Part shown: in pieces, positions 24,166-38,759 of the stretch | Layout: each line of letters opens with the position of its first letter | Numbering within the stretch: the first letter of the stretch is position 1 | NCBI GenBank assembly: GCA_030141605.1 | Contig: JAQGDQ010000103.1 | Coordinates: 221,001 to 285,000, forward strand | Reading direction: 5' to 3' | From: Tubiluchus corallicola | Taxonomy: Eukaryota; Priapulida; Priapulimorpha; Priapulimorphida; Tubiluchidae | DNA: 64,000 nt | The notes under the pieces: generated by a model | Told to the model about the DNA's origin: nothing | The model's database searches: none | Seen by the model: the letters and a program-made list of their open reading frames with translations, nothing else | Translations under genes and position numbers: made by a program

Positions 24166-25404
24166 CCTTCTATCGGGAGGAAAGAGTCTGTGGAGTTGGC
24201 ATAATGACAATGAAATGTGAGGAAGCAATCCAAGGCAGTAGCCTGCCCTCATTTGACAGACGTCAGTTTTGCATGCTAAATGAGATCTTGAATTTTTAAC
24301 CGCATTTTAGTACCGTGAGTCTTGAAATATGAGTTGGAAATATTGTAAAACAGATCCTTACATTATGTCAGATATTTTATCGAAAATTTTACAAATTCTT
24401 ATTTCATTTTAATGTAACGCTACTAGCCATTCTTTTTAGTGTCTGCAAATACTAACTAGAGGCTCTGGAAGTCGTTTTCCGTACACGATTTTATGCGTGC
24501 TCGATACAGCAGTCAATTCTGAAATATCCTGTTAATTAAAATGAGACAGGCCCATTGATATTCTGATGTGTATCCAACCAAAGTATTGTAGTAAATATTT
24601 CAAATGAATAGTATTAAATATTATATTATATATACGCTGGTGGTTACAGCATTTTTATAGTAAATAAATTTGTTTCTTGCAAAGTGCCAATCGATAAACT
24701 TAAACTTAAACATAAACATAGATGGGTATTTCTGAAACAGAAACTATTTAGTATCAATTAAAGTGAACAGAAAGTCTCTGCTGTTACAGAGACAGACGCT
24801 AGTACTTAAGCGGAGCCTGGTTTTCCTGGTTTGGCCACCAGGTTTCATTTGGAAATTTTTATATTGACTTTTTGTGGTTCATACAAGAAAAGGCTATTAG
24901 ATAGAACATGTATTTGCGTCTAGAAACCACTTTGAACTGATGAGAGGGAAAAGACAGTGAAGAGAGAAACCGACTGTTTCTTATGATACGATTACAACAT
25001 CGAAAGAGTAGCTAAAGTAATTATATAGGCTACCATCCATACATGTCCATGGCGCCTCACTCTCTAGCTAGCCACTGTGGCAGTGCAGTCATATTTTGAC
25101 ATCTCTCGACTGCTGATATAACTATATATCAGGTGACGCAGAAAAAATGCGTTGAAGTTTAGACAATAAAAGTAGAAGCAAGTGTCAAGTACAAAGTTGA
25201 AATATAATAGTTTTGTGTTACAATACTTTAACTTTTGGCTGTGAAAGTTACAGGTTAGGGCCTTTTTAAGTTACGACCGAAAAATGTTTAGTGCTGCGGC
25301 CAAGTACCCGTTAAAGAAGTGAGAAACTGTGGCAGTTGTTGGAAGAAATAACCTTCATCTAGTTTGCAGTGAAAATGGTGGCCACAAGAGCACTTGTTGT
25401 AAAT
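24166..25404. other. Spacer between the two duplicates
   Basis: AT-rich DNA with no recognised gene. A C-rich patch near 25040-25080 (GGCGCCTCACTCTCTAGCTAGCC) is the only compositional change. Confidence 0.35.
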
Positions 25405-25990
25405 TTTACCAATAGCGACACAAGTCTCTGTACACATTTCTATATTTTTTAGCAAACTAAGCAAAACGTGTGAGAATTGGTAGAGAACAACTAAAATCTT
25501 TGGCTAATTAGTCAAATTAGATGAAAATCTGAAAAAGAACTACTACACTAGCAAACTTTGATATTTTCGCTGGTTTCTTCAGGAACATCAAGAGTCTTAG
25601 ATACCAACCCAACGGCATCTCTGCTATCTTGCATTGAGAAAGTCTCTCACACCTAATAAGTGGTGAAGAAGAGCTGTTTCTTGTTGAAAAACTACATTGT
25701 TAATGGTGAGAAAATAGTGTTCTGGTGTTATGGTGTTATGGTGCTCCATATGGTGTTCTGAACTTCAGTTATCGATCAAAGGACATGCTTGCGTCAGAAT
25801 GATTTCGCTCCTCATTTCTAATGTTACTGTCGTCGCCATAGCAACGGGCTCTCAGTCAAAAATAAATAAAAATAATTGCCAAAGATCACTGTTGATTCAC
25901 GAAAGAGCTTGCTGAGATTGGAGAAAACTGGAATCAACGTGTATAGTGACTGTTGAGACTCCCTATTTTATTGTCCGGAGTAAAAAATAA
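25405..25990 (+). pseudogene. Diverged ~500-bp duplicate, copy 2
   Basis: It aligns to 23655-24165 over TTTCTATATTTTTTAGCAAA, ACTACTACACTAGCAAACTT, CATCTTGCATTGAGA-like and GTTGAAAAACTACATTG, ending at GTGTATAGTGACTGTTGAGA. In-frame stops and indels interrupt every frame. The copies lie about 1.75 kb apart in the same orientation. Confidence 0.45.
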
Positions 25991-25999
25991 GTCTGTCAC

Positions 26000-27260
26000 A
26001 TCGTACTTTCGTAATGCCTTGTAAATGAGTCCCTGTAGATTAACGATTATTGCGCAAAACACCGTTAAACTGCGAATAAAACGAAAACATTGTCAAGATG
26101 TGAAACTATTGTAAATAAATAATAAGTGAGGCTTTTAAACATCTTTTGCACAGCATTAAAATTTTTATTGTAAAGGCATAAAAACATCATATGACAACAG
26201 AAATTTCTTGAACATAATTACACAGCGAAAGTGCCAAGTGTTTTAGTGAATATATTAGCACTACTAGCATCAAATACTTTTTGTTGGAAAAGGGATTTAT
26301 GTTCTTGCACAAGAATGGTGGGCTTGTAGGTCTATAATGTTGAGTAAATTCTTAAACGTACGTGCTCAAAATGGCGCACTCGAATAGCGGTTGTCTTAAA
26401 GGTTAAATTTAACGTCAAGGTTAAGTCAATTAACAAAAAGATCAAGTTTTTTTTAATAAAAACAGCTAGCCGTAATTTAAAATTTGACGCTAATTTTATT
26501 AAATTTCATGGCTTCCTTCCTAATGAAATCGGCCTTCGAAGTTGCATTTTTCCCAAAAACATTTTGCTCGGTTTTGCTCGTGAAACGTCGGAAAATCACA
26601 GCCTAAATAAATGTTCCAGCAACGGCTCCTCGGATACCGCGTTTGTTTCTATGACGCTGAATTTGTAAACAATACTACACAGCGAAATGTGACACGTGAT
26701 AGCCAAATGCTGCCATAAATAAGAACTGAATTTTCCTGGCGTCACCCAATGAGTAAAATTCTTTGGAAATGGCATCTTCACACCCAATTTCCTCTTATAT
26801 AAAGTTAAAGTTAAAAGCATCAGAAAATCTTAGCTAGAGCATTTATTTTCTATTTTTCTGTAAAACAACATAAATTATTCTGCACTATTTTGACCTTTAA
26901 CTAACGTCCATAATTTTATTGGGAGTGAATCCTACGATACGGTAATGACTTTGAAATTAACTCTTTCTTAAACAAATATTGGCATCAATCATTAACAGCT
27001 GATCAATCTAATTGAACTTAATCGAAGTTTTTATAACAACTCACAAATAAATTGTTAACGCAAGTAGCAAAACAATAATAAAAACAATGACAACAAAGCA
27101 GCAAACTTAACAAACCGGCATGTAACACATGTAAGCAAACAAACAACCAATCTTAACAAAGTGCACAATTAATGCACAAAGATGTAAAACAATTAGGTTT
27201 AAACAGCTACTACCAAAAGCCTTAATAAATTACTAATCCACTATAACCGACTGAAAATTC
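26000..27260. other. Intergenic, downstream of the Gly/Tyr-rich gene
   Basis: No exon is supported. A,C-rich DNA near 27060-27200 (ACAAAGCAGCAAACTTAACAA and similar) is low-complexity. I see no AATAAA in the minus-strand sense immediately downstream of the stop at 27274. Confidence 0.35.
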
Positions 27261-27273
27261 TCAACAGTTGACT

Positions 27274-29002
<1,729 letters not shown>

Positions 29003-29010
29003 GTTGCTGT

Positions 29011-30155
29011 CTGTAAAGAAACAGAAAATTCATCTGTCAAAAAAATTTAGAAACATTTTGATAAAATATGAGTAGAGTGATAATTTCTAAATGAATCATA
29101 TCAAATCTCGAATGTACACTAACACAAAATGTAGGCTAAGTGCCCTTGTAAACCAAAATGTAGGCTATGTCAAGACTTCCTCACTGTTGTCTTAGCAAAC
29201 CAAAATTATTTACCAGTTTACCAATGCTTATGATAGTTACTAATTTTCGAGTCGAATGACAGTTTACTACTTATATCCAAAGTTAACAAGAAACTAAAAA
29301 ACTTAAAATAATATGTATATGAGCTCAAACTTTTCGTGGTTGTAATTAAAACAGTATATAGTAAAACTGACATAGGCGCACGGGAGGAAGTTTTTCAAGA
29401 GGGGCAGAAGGAATCCGCCTAAAAGTTTTCTAAGTTATCCTAGTATGAGTAATCTCTAAATAAGTTCAAACAACGGGCCACATAAAAATGTGTCTAAAAA
29501 CAAGGTATTTACACTTACAGGTGCAAAACATGCAAATACTTTCAGATATACTTTTTCTAATGTTTCAGAAATTCAAAAGAAATCATGGTTATGATTTATG
29601 TTTTCCTTTAGCGGACATGTCTATTGCCTTGCCAGTACATTGATGGGCATGTATTTAAAAGTGTATAAAGGACTTATGAGGTTTAGTGAATTAAAATCAA
29701 TAGCAGGCGCTATTATGACTTTAAAATTATCAAAAGTTAAAACCAATGCATCATGCAAAAACACTTTAACTGCAGCCAGTAAAAAAGGTAACGCAGTACG
29801 TAAACAATTTTTGAATATTGAGAAATTAAATTTTTAAATTTTGAAAGAAAATTATTTTCTAAAAATAACCAGTTTTGCCCTGAAAATGTTCAACTCATTT
29901 GCTCTGGGAGAGCAAGCGCCCCCCCCCCCCGACCCCCGCTTCAATACGCCTATGAAAACTGAGTTATCTGACAGATGCCTATCTAAACCAGCCAACAAAA
30001 ACAAACCAAAAAATCAGAAACAAAACTACACACGTTAATGCGAATTTCGTGACTAAATATAATTGAAAGTTACGTAATTAATTAATTAATTATTAACACT
30101 ACTTACTGCGTAACACACAAACAAAAGTTTAAACAGCTACCAAATATCGTGTGAC
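29011..30155 (-). other. 5' UTR exon and first intron of Gly/Tyr-rich gene 1
   Basis: A consensus acceptor (CTTTACAG) lies eight bases upstream of the ATG, implying an untranslated first exon. The best candidate is about 30155-30107, ending at ACGCA|GTAAGTAG and sitting about 30 bases below a TATA box. The intron between holds no other gene that I can support; a C homopolymer occurs near 29920. Confidence 0.5.
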
Positions 30156-30182
30156 TAAAGTGTGTAAATAGTTCACTTTCTT

Positions 30183-30190
30183 CTTATATA
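30183..30190 (-). promoter_or_regulatory. TATA box of Gly/Tyr-rich gene 1
   Basis: TATATAAG on the minus strand is followed about 30 bases later by the start of the candidate 5' UTR exon, the normal TATA-to-start distance. This supports a strong, probably tissue-specific promoter, as is usual for secreted structural proteins. Confidence 0.5.
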
Positions 30191-30939
30191 CGTCCCTATG
30201 TTTGACCCAGAAAAAATCTACTCATCTTCGACACTGTCATTAGTGACACGTATAAGGCACGGGTAATTAGGTGAAGATGACAATGCCGCCTAATTAACTA
30301 TGAAAATGGAGAGGGTTTAGGCGTTTTTCTTATACAAAAATCTTTCGGAGGTATTTAAAAAACAAGCAAATTATCCACAAAGAGTGAAAAATGAATAAAA
30401 AATTTAGTAATCACTGAATCACTTCATGTATGGATTTGTTATTCAGTGAATTTGCCTCGCTGTTGTTGCCACGGCGTTTTGCGTATTATCGCCGTCTTAC
30501 CAGAAGGGCCAAACTCGTCTTTTTTGGACTGTTCTATAGAAATGAATGTTCTGAGGTGGTTTATTGACAATGGTCATATGATGTTCACTCTACAGCAGAC
30601 AGACAGCAGCGAATAATAAACCAGAAATTTAAACTGTATTAGCTTTGACAGCGTTTAGTTTTTTATTTTATAGTTGTCAAATCAATATTACAACAGGCTT
30701 CATAATCACAACAAAGAGCTATCTTGGTGGCAACACATTTATTAATAACACGATTTTTCGGGAACAACTGTTGCCTTCATAATCTTACATGAATTTTCCG
30801 TTCCTTGCTTTTTAAGAGCTTCATTATAAACAGTAATTATTATCTTAAAATGATTAGTAATGTAAGGATTTTTATCTTAAGTGCCAGCAAAGTTTAGGCA
30901 GAAGTTAGGTTTTGGCCTAGCTGAACTTAGCTTTTAGTG
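30191..30939. other. Upstream flank of Gly/Tyr-rich gene 1
   Basis: The promoter-proximal region would lie in the first few hundred bases. I recognise no specific factor-binding site, and no gene is present. Confidence 0.3.
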
Positions 30940-31460
30940 AATTTAAAGGAAAAAAGGATGATTTTTCACATAAGCCATAGATTGAAAACTTAATTAACGG
31001 AAGGCGAGTCGAACTAGTGATGACATCACAAGTGAACATAATTTTTAACAGCACAAACATTCCATGGGCGTGTTGCACCTGTTTGCGAAAGCGAAAAATG
31101 AAATACAGTGCTACTTCAACATTCAACAGTACAACATACAGCGTGACACACAAAACTTCAGCAAATTGTAAGTTCAACATTCAATTTTTAACTTTACTAC
31201 TGTGCCAAAGCACGAGCTCTCGAACGTGTGCACTATGTCACAACTGAAAACCTCTGGGCTGAGAGGTACAGCACCAGTTTTTGTGCAACGAGTAAGAGAT
31301 GTAGCTACTGGTGTCCATTTAACTATCGAATGGCGAAATGCATGTAATAGCAAAGAACTAGCCGCGCGAACGAAAATTATCATTCTGTGGCAATAATTCT
31401 TTCACGAGGGCCATTCTTGAAAAAACAGTAGGTTTCCTTTCAATATTTTACATGGTAGAT
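30940..31460 (+). mobile_element. Repeat family C, copy 2
   Basis: It opens with AAAGGATGATTTTTCAC and contains GATGACATCACAAGTGAACA, GCGAAAGCGAAAAATGAAATACAG, CACGAGCTCTCGAACG and GAATGGCGAAATGCATGTAA, ending with TTTCCTTTCAATATTTTA. This is the same order as the copies at 21.0 (inverted) and 39.6 kb. The inner left part is shorter than in copy 3. Confidence 0.7.
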
Positions 31461-31514
31461 TATTTTAAACTTTAGCAAAATAATCTTTAAAACGAATGAA
31501 AGAGGCAGTCTCTA

Positions 31515-31645
31515 GGAATCAACATATTTATTGAGCGTAGGCGATGTTTCGGCTACCATAGCCATTTATTTATGGCTTGATTTATAGTATTGAAAATGTT
31601 GGCTGAAAGCTATTGTCTACGTTCAATAAATATGTTGAATCTTTA
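31515..31645. mobile_element. Short inverted-repeat element (~130 bp)
   Basis: ATCAACATATTTATTGAGCG on the left pairs with CGTTCAATAAATATGTTGAA on the right, and pairing continues less perfectly inward (GTAGGCGATG / ATTGTCTAC). An internal GCCATTTATTTATGGC palindrome sits in the middle. It is a foldback/MITE-type element without coding capacity. Confidence 0.6.
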
Positions 31646-32114
31646 AAACGTTTGAAAACTTTCTTATACGCTTTGAAAAATTTTTACTTTGAAAGTAGTC
31701 AGCTTAAAAGGAAACACCTTTGGCACCTTTTGCAGTTACCTACACGGCTGAATGCGCAAAAAAGACAACCTTACGAATAGCCGCAGGGGTTTTAAATAAT
31801 CTGCCCATGCCATGATAGAATTATTCTTACACATTATTGAGCAGTGTTTTTCGGGAAACCTTTCTGGCTTGCTTTTATTCAATTCAGACATTGGTTGGCA
31901 TTCAGAAAGTTAAAGAAGCCCTAGGCCCACTAACGAAAATCTCTGCGAATCAGATTAGACGTGACACTTTGCGGTAACTTTGATACATTCATTGAATTAA
32001 ATCCATTTCATACGAAGGTGTCTTACTTTGGACAAATGCGCACTCCACTTAGTAGATTCGGAAACACGTTGTTTACAGTTTTGATTCACGTCAACCTGTG
32101 CAAACAGGTCAAAA

Positions 32115-32496
32115 AAGCCTTTTCACAGTTTCGCTATGCGCACGCGCAGTGGCTGTAGGTTACAGATTAAGTGTTTTACAGCAAAGCCTCTTAACAACAA
32201 CCGTCGCGTCACATCTGTGTAAAGCAAAGCCGTCTGCGGCATCAGTTCAGAAATTTCAATTGTTTTACGTGGACTTTACCACGTAATTATGCATTAGAGT
32301 GATTTATTAGCAGGTTCTTGCTTGTGAACAAGAAAAAATGAATTAGGTAGGGTTCCAGCTAGCTGTTCAAACGGTTACTATTACAATGGCATGAGTTCCG
32401 AGGCGTTGTCAAGTGTACACAAGTGGGTTACTTGGTACGCTTAACCATTGACCTTTTCGCGATCATTATTGGTCTCTAGAACTGTGGAATGGCTTA
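32115..32496 (+). mobile_element. MITE family A, copy 3
   Basis: Left terminus AAGCCTTTTCACAGTTTCGC and right terminus GAACTGTGGAATGGCTTA form imperfect inverted repeats. The inside shares CCGTCTGCGGCATCAGTTCAG, CGTTGTCAAGTGTACACAAG and CATTGACCTTTTCGCGATCA with copies at 3.8, 34.4 and 59.2 kb. Confidence 0.75.
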
Positions 32497-32509
32497 TTAT
32501 ATTACAACT

Positions 32510-32600
32510 TCACCAGTAACTGCACCACGCAATTGCGAGTTCGAATCCCATGCTCGGTGTTCTTGTTTTCTGTCGGCTGTCAGTGACCTCAATGAGCTTT
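32510..32600 (+). repeat. tRNA-like B-box remnant
   Basis: GCGAGTTCGAATCCCATGCTC is a near-consensus B box directly beside MITE A copy 3. No complete tRNA fold is visible. It is probably a truncated tRNA-derived SINE. Confidence 0.35.
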
Positions 32601-32699
32601 CTAAGTCGATCCGCATGCAGCAGGAGTTCTTAATGTGGGATCTATTGGACAAGGTCCGTGAAGGTCATCTGAAAGGTTTATAGGGAAGAAAAGGAAATT

Positions 32700-32910
32700 C
32701 TAAAGTACGTCACAAAAAATTTCATACGTACTTGTTTTACTTACCATTACCCTTACCTGTTTGAAAGTTTTATGTAATTGTTAATAATTTAAAATATTGG
32801 AAAAAGGCACTGTGCAAGCATCCCACGGTGCACCAATGACTCGCCAAAACACATTATTGACAATATAAAGTAATTTTAACTTTTGCCTCGTTAGCGTAGA
32901 GTGTGCTGCG
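32700..32910 (-). mobile_element. Repeat family D, copy 3 (partial)
   Basis: CTTACCATTACCCTTACCTGTTTGAAAG matches the complement of the right end of copy 4 (near 38.25 kb). The following 150 bases (GTGCACCAATGACTCGCC) match the inner part of the copy near 60.05 kb in complement. Confidence 0.4.
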
Positions 32911-33034
32911 AATGCTTTGATTAAATTCTCAAACTTTACACATAGCCTTTTTCAGTGGTTTGTGTCAGCAATGAGAACAACTTTCAAGATGTTGATGTTG
33001 TATCAAAATAAAAGCGAGTTTATTCATAACAAGT

Positions 33035-33650
33035 ATTACAGTAACGTTGTAACAACAACAGCAAATCAACGTGATAACAACAACAACAACAATCATTTAT
33101 CAACAATGATACAAAAAATCATTATTACTGTAGATGCATTATAATGATAACAACGACAATGTTAATAGTCATTTATTAACAACCATGTAAACAAAGATAT
33201 TATTGCAGATTTGCTTTGTTTTCTCTTGAAAGTATTCCCATATAAACTTGAATGAATCAAAGATACGACATCAAAAAGCATTGCGGGACCTAAAAAACAG
33301 TACACCTCGGACAGTAGATAAAATCTTTATTAACCAACATTGAAACAACATATGTACAGGGCATCCACGTCCGCATTAAAAAAACACCAGCTCAATGTGA
33401 ACTGCAACAGAGAGTTTTTTTGTTTTGCCCCAAGGAAGGAAGTTTTTCCAGCGACATAGTAATGCTGCATCCATAAAAGAATCGATTTTACCTATCTATG
33501 AACTATCGAAATTGATTTGATAAATAGAACTAATAGGCCTATAAGTACAAAAGTTGTTGCACAATTAACAAGAATGTAATGGTTTTGAATGAATTTTGAT
33601 GTAGCCTATGTTATTTTAGTTGGTATAATTTCTCTAGAATATAAATGAGT
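33035..33650. other. Intergenic with CAA-rich patch
   Basis: A short (AAC)n-like patch lies near 33049-33092. I recognise nothing else. Confidence 0.35.
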
Positions 33651-33653
33651 TCG

Positions 33654-34193
33654 TCAGAGAAACTGCTGCTGAAGGAACTGTTTGTCACTGAAGTCTTGTA
33701 GCGACAAGGATCTTGACATATTAACAAATGTGACTAGAATACGAAATGAGAGAAAAGGTAACGCTTCGCTCCCACAGATCACGTGCGCTTGCCCAACTGC
33801 ATGCCACTTCGGCTTCGTTGGACAAAACATTGAATTCACAATCTTTGAATAAAATAACACATTCATAATTCTTGGACGAAATAATACATTCACAATCTTT
33901 GGACAAAATAAAACATTCATAGTTTTTGGACTAAACAATGCACTCACAATCTTTGGACAAAGTAATACATTTATAATTCTTGGACAACGCAATGCATTCA
34001 CAATCTTCGGATAAAGCAATACATCCACAGCTGTTTGGCAAAACAATGCATTCGAAATCTTTAGAAAAAATAATACACTTATAATCGTTGGAAAAACAAT
34101 ACACTCATAATTTTTGGGCAAAACAATACACTCACAAACTTTGGACAAATTAATGCACCAATTAGCATTCCTTGGACAAGCTAATACATTCAC
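33654..34193 (-). repeat. ~30-bp tandem repeat with a continuous minus-strand frame
   Basis: From about 33830 to 34190, about a dozen imperfect 30-base units of the type AATACATTCACAATCTTTGG follow one another. Because 30 is a multiple of three, the minus strand stays open for 179 codons with a decapeptide theme (CPKIVNVLF). The downstream non-repeat part reads to a stop at 33654. There is no signal peptide, splice support or known family, so I treat it as a minisatellite whose frame may be incidental. Confidence 0.6.
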
Positions 34194-34350
34194 GAAACTA
34201 TAACTATGGTCAATTTTAAAAACTGTACAATTGTTTCTATTGTTCTGTTGAAATTTAGACTAAAGGAATGAACACCTTCTGTATTACTTAGCAAGTTTAA
34301 AAGAAACATCTCCATTTTTCATCAAAACGTTTCATTCATAGATGAGCAGA

Positions 34351-34742
34351 ATAAGCCTTTTCACAGTTCCAACGCTGATGGTCGTTAAAATGTCAAAAGT
34401 TAAGTGTACCAGACAACGCATTTGCGTACACTTGGCAACGCTTCGCAGCCTAAGCTATTGTAATAGTAACAGTTTTAACAGCTAGCTAGAACCTTACTTA
34501 GTTCATTTTTTCTTGTTCCCAAGCAAGATTCTGCTAGTAAATCACTCTACGTGCAGATTAATGCATAATTAAGTAAAATCCACGTAAAACAACTGAATTT
34601 ACTGAACTGATGCCCCAGACGGATATGCTTCACCCACTTGTCACGTGACTGCTGTAGTTAAGACGCGTTGCTGTGGCACACTTAACCTTTGACCTGTAGC
34701 AACTGTGTCCGTTTGCACAGTGAAACTGTAAAAATGCTTATT
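34351..34742 (-). mobile_element. MITE family A, copy 4
   Basis: ATAAGCCTTTTCACAGTTCC on the left and ACTGTAAAAATGCTTATT on the right are inverted termini. The interior is the complement of copies 1 and 3. It sits about 150 bases beyond the stop codon of Gly/Tyr-rich gene 2. Confidence 0.75.
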
Positions 34743-34894
34743 AGTTTTCTTTTAACTTTCGGGAAATTATAACAAACGAATTTGTCGGAAAAATCAAATT
34801 TCAACAGTTAGAAGAACAGTTTTAGGGGGCTGCACACACGTGCGTGATACAAATACCATCTATAATGAAAATAATAACAAGAAAGAATTATACT

Positions 34895-36059
<1,165 letters not shown>

Positions 36060-36064
36060 ATTTC

Positions 36065-36277
36065 CTAAATAAAAAAGAATTAATGAGTCTCTATTTTAAA
36101 GCAACGGGCTCGTTTTGAACATACTTATACGATGTATAGATATCGGTTCGGAATATTGAATTGAAGTTACTGAAGTTCTGTGGTTACAAATTGAAGATAA
36201 TAACAGTTGCTTTTCGTTTCAAAAAGACGAAATGCACTGAGTTCAATTCCAGAATTCAACTTTTCTCAATCTTTATA
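36065..36277 (-). promoter_or_regulatory. Candidate 5' UTR exon and TATA box of Gly/Tyr-rich gene 2
   Basis: TATAAAG lies at 36277-36271 on the minus strand. An acceptor (TTTATTTAG) precedes the ATG by five bases, as in gene 1, so a non-coding first exon is expected. TTCA|GTAACT near 36174 is a possible donor. Matching architecture in the paralog supports this, but the donor is weak. Confidence 0.35.
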
Positions 36278-36419
36278 GTAGTTAAAATTTTGTATCATTT
36301 GAATCAGTGATCTGCACTGTTTACTGCTGAATCATAAAAATAAAATAAAAACAACAAAACTTTCAAATAACTATTAATTTTCCTAAATAATTAGTTGACT
36401 GATTTCGCTAGCAAACTTT

Positions 36420-36871
36420 TGAGAAAATTGCAATACGCGTCTCGTTTAATTAGTAAAATCACTGTACGCTTCGGTGCTCCCATTTTCAACGCCCATTCTT
36501 CTCCCAATTACGTCATTCGTCTTGAAGAAAAATAGAGCACTGTCAATCTTCATCAAAAGTATTACAAGTTTTTACGAGAACATAGATAGCTATTTTAAAA
36601 TATCTTTGCATGAACATTAGATAAGCTGCAGAAGTTTGAATTAGTTCAAGCAGCTCGCGCTTATGAAAAGTCGCGAAGTCTCCCAGTTACGTTATGATTT
36701 TCAAGTGAACGGCGGCAACCACCACGCCTGAAATTTCTTTTCGGAGGAAGAATATTTTAAATTTATGCTTTATAGGCAGTTCTGTGCAAATTTGTTTCTT
36801 ATATTTTTCTAAGTTTAAGTGATAACAGCAAAATAAACCCAACATACTGAGTGACTTGTTCTTTCCTTTAA
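36420..36871 (+). mobile_element. MITE family B, copy 2
   Basis: It contains CGTTTAATTAGTAAAATCAC, CTTCTCCCAATTACGTCATTC, GCATGAACATTAGATAAGCTGC, GGCGGCAACCACCACGCCTG and the right terminus GACTTGTTCTTTCCTTTAA. The left terminus is worn. It lies about 150 bases upstream of the TATA box of Gly/Tyr-rich gene 2. Confidence 0.65.
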
Positions 36872-37066
36872 TGCAACATTAAAAACTATAAAAGATCATG
36901 CATTAATCTACCAACTCACCACTTCTAGTGCGAAAATGATTTCTTTAGCTCCTCAACACAATATCCTCCAAGAAAAATAAATTTCAAATAAATTCTAAAT
37001 TATCTGCAAGTCGATTTGTATTTATATAGACTAAACTTGACCCAGTTAACAATGGAGTTTGTAAAC

Positions 37067-37242
37067 GACATAGAAATTGATAATGAAAGTGATATTTTAT
37101 GATGCCGTTATAATGGATGACATTGAAATTGATAATGAAAGAGATATTGTCGTCAGTTTTATAGTGTCGTTATAATAGATGACATTGAAATTTACAATGA
37201 AAATGATATTGTCGCCAATTTTATGATGTCGCTATAACAGTT
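37067..37242 (+). repeat. Tandem repeat, three irregular copies of 50-63 bp
   Basis: GACATAGAAATTGATAATGA, GACATTGAAATTGATAATGA and GACATTGAAATTTACAATGA each lead into GATATT...ATGATG/GTGTC...CGTTATAA. The unit length varies by indels. Confidence 0.7.
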
Positions 37243-37360
37243 TCTTTAAAAAGAAAACGTTCAGTGTGTCTGTTGATTCTATGATGTGTGTATCATGATT
37301 CTCATTAAACATCGTTAATAACGATATATAATATGAGGAGTAGGTATATCGAAAACTAGT

Positions 37361-37712
37361 AATTAATTAATTAATGACATCGTTAGTCACCAGCTAATTT
37401 GGGAAAGTATTGATACCAAAAGTATCTCCCTACTGTCATGGGTATAGGTGGCGATGTTGGATTGCGAGCTACAAGGAGCAAGTCAGGCTCTATCATGCTG
37501 GGCTGGTAGCTTAGGTGGTAGAACGTGGGAGGTCTCGGGTCCAGGTCCGGACAATTTTTCAGTGTCTCCTTTCTCTAACTCATTACCCGTAATGGGTAAT
37601 AATTGGTGAAGGTTTATAAAATTCTGGCAATCACAGTCATAATTAATTAATTAATGATATCGTTAGTTGCTAGCTAGCTTGGGAAAGTATAATATCAAAA
37701 ATCTGCTGACCT
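37361..37712 (+). repeat. ~65-bp direct repeats flanking a tRNA-like segment
   Basis: AATTAATTAATTAATGACAT...TTTGGGAAAGTATTGATACC recurs 280 bases later as AATTAATTAATTAATGATAT...CTTGGGAAAGTATAATATC. The interval holds GGTAGCTTAGGTGGTAGAAC and GGTCTCGGGTCCAGGTCC (37505-37550), which resemble tRNA A and B boxes. So a tRNA-derived SINE appears to sit between long direct repeats. Confidence 0.6.
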
Positions 37713-37954
37713 GTCATTCCTAAATTGCTGTTTAATAGACATGAACTGTCGTAATCAATTAAGTACACAAAAGGACGTCATAGTTATTTGACATAGTTAT
37801 ATGATATAATTGTAGCTTGCTTACAAATAGTCACTTGAATTATTGACATTTGTTAAAAAGAATCCACAAATAATTTCTTAGGCAAATGGTCGAGGAAAAT
37901 GGTTAAATTTAAATGATACCATCCACACTGTGAAGCTGAAGCAACTGCAAGGTT

Positions 37955-38290
37955 TAAAGAACAGGAAAACACTCTTCATAAACGAAGCTTAAAAAATTCG
38001 TCTGGGAATTTTGTGTCGTTCACCTGCTGTCTTATTGTATACAGGGCTCGTGTTAGCAGTAACGCTGTATAAAACTTGAAAATTTTAACAATTACTCGCA
38101 GCAATTTTAACGTAAATCCTTAAAACAAGCTTAGATAACATTGGGTGAATTTAAAAAATAACCAGAGCATTCGTAAAGCACTTTTCGCTAACTAAGCAAA
38201 GATATTCATTACTTGTTATTGTCACCAATTACCACATAAGTTTTCAAACAGGTAAGCGTAATGCTAAGCAATTCTTCCCCTTTATCAAGA
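37955..38290 (+). mobile_element. Repeat family D, copy 4
   Basis: From ACACTCTTCATAAACGAAGC through TGTCTTATTGTATACAGGGC, AAACAAGCTTAGATAACATT and GCTAACTAAGCAAAGATA to TTTTCAAACAGGTAAGCGTA. It is the most complete copy in the first 40 kb and has no ORF. Confidence 0.55.
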
Positions 38291-38333
38291 CGTTAACAAC
38301 TCACATTACGTACGTTATTTTTAAAGCATTCAT

Positions 38334-38740
38334 GTGTGTTTTATATTTACGATGTTCTGTGTTGTTTCGTATTGTATTGGTTGTATTACTGTCATGTCGC
38401 TGTGTTACGATGTGTCATATCGCGTCGTGTTATGTGACGTCATATTCCTGTGCTGTGTTGCACGGCGCGATACTGTACAAATTTTGTATTTGCATATAAG
38501 TCATTTGGTGTGTATGTGTGTACTCGTGAACCAAATGTGTACTGGAATGTAGAAGAGAATAATAGCTGCAGGTCGTTTTCTCATAGTTAAGCGTATTTAT
38601 CTATATAGTTCAAGTAATGATTGTATGCATGATGAGGGCTGACAATCTGCAACCAAACTTGGCAAATCAAAGGTTCAAGGTGTATAAATTCATCTGGGAA
38701 AACATCCTAATTCAACGTACTCCACATATTCCTCTCCACA
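38334..38740 (+). other. Low-complexity GTGT/ATTGT region
   Basis: GT- and TTGT-rich DNA yields a Cys/Val-rich open frame at 38334-38552 that I regard as a composition artefact. Confidence 0.4.
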
Positions 38741-38759
38741 AACTTTAAACGTTTTGACC

